Positions 48,397-48,472 of a stretch of 48,472 nucleotides of DNA are shown piece by piece (the stretch's first letter is position 1; each line of letters starts with the position of its first letter). The stretch is taken from the NCBI GenBank assembly GCA_035705495.1, contig DASSWB010000020.1, positions 1 to 48,472 of the forward strand, written 5' to 3'. Made by a program: the position numbers and the translations under genes. The notes beneath the pieces are model-generated. The model was not told the origin of the DNA, did not search any database, and was given only the letters and a program-made list of their open reading frames with translations. This DNA comes from DASSWB01 sp035705495 (GTDB taxonomy: Bacteria; Bacteroidota; Bacteroidia; Flavobacteriales; Flavobacteriaceae).

Positions 48397-48425
48397 TTAT
48401 TGATAAACGATAAAACAATAAATTA

Positions 48426-48472
48426 ATGAAACCACCAATACTTTTGAAAACCATTTTGGATATTGCATTTTA
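48426..48472 (+). CDS. Start of an unidentified gene (cut by window edge)
   Basis: An ATG 30 bases after a strong promoter opens a frame, MKPPILLKTILDIAF, that runs off the window. The short hydrophobic start resembles the first helix of DUF2975-type membrane proteins, but 15 residues are too few to name it. Confidence 0.4.
   Translation, partial: MKPPILLKTILDIAF

Noticed and set aside
1..48472. Horizontal island, prophage or insertion sequence
   Set aside because: No transposase, integrase, tRNA-flanked repeats or composition shift is visible; all genes are core flavobacterial types.

Overview
The window is AT-rich chromosomal DNA from a member of the Bacteroidota, most likely the family Flavobacteriaceae. 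The evidence is gldD next to ssb and mutY, Bacteroidota-only small families (DUF3098, DUF3127, DUF4199, the 30-residue COX24-like protein), a TonB receptor with a carboxypeptidase-like N-terminal domain, and promoters matching the Bacteroidota -7 box TAnnTTTG. It is core genome: no phage, insertion sequence, CRISPR array, tRNA or rRNA gene is visible. Genus cannot be settled from the sequence.

Layout. 1-1584: 5' part of leuS (minus). 1756-5680: plus-strand run ftsX, DUF3098, uppP, truB, tag and an exported barrel-like protein. 5681-6037: the only gene-free stretch over 300 bases, holding a pair of inverted, diverged palindromic repeats. 6038-8015: aat, an SSB-tailed DUF3127 protein and a flavin reductase (minus). 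8199-10374: a histidine kinase, then HIT and greA. 10468-13585: a Rieske-like lipoprotein facing a TonB receptor that is controlled by a TPP riboswitch. 13586-15262: a second histidine kinase. 15289-18650: arfB and a thiamine salvage operon (thiamine-binding protein, PnuC-type permease, NadR-like ATPase fused to DUF4301). 18708-21440: GGGP synthase, Sfp-type transferase, ahcY. 21441-23083: heptamer array, DUF2007, rpmA, rplU, DUF4199. 23234-26655: a two-gene M16 protease. 26730-29863: an EamA permease, then gldD, ssb and mutY with no gldE between gldD and ssb. 30005-32114: HU, a 30-residue ribosomal-type protein, RNase G. 32167-35281: PAS/GAF sensor and CheY-like regulator. 35455-35931: recX. 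35935-48208: one minus-strand block holding a seven-gene Mrp antiporter operon that runs straight into biotin genes (bioF, bioD, bioA, a SET protein, a ketoacyl synthase, bioB). A new plus-strand gene starts at the right edge.

The genes form several working units. The riboswitch-controlled receptor (outer membrane) and the PnuC operon (inner membrane and cytoplasm) look like the two halves of a thiamine uptake route. The biotin block encodes all four late steps (BioF, BioA, BioD, BioB) but no recognisable BioC or BioH, and its ketoacyl synthase is a candidate for the missing pimeloyl step. Regulatory RNA structures worth attention are the TPP riboswitch with a clear terminator, a terminator-like hairpin at the very start of the greA transcript, and a hairpin in the leuS leader. 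Three heptanucleotide tandem repeats occur: one inside leuS, one right after the ahcY stop and one right after a histidine kinase stop.
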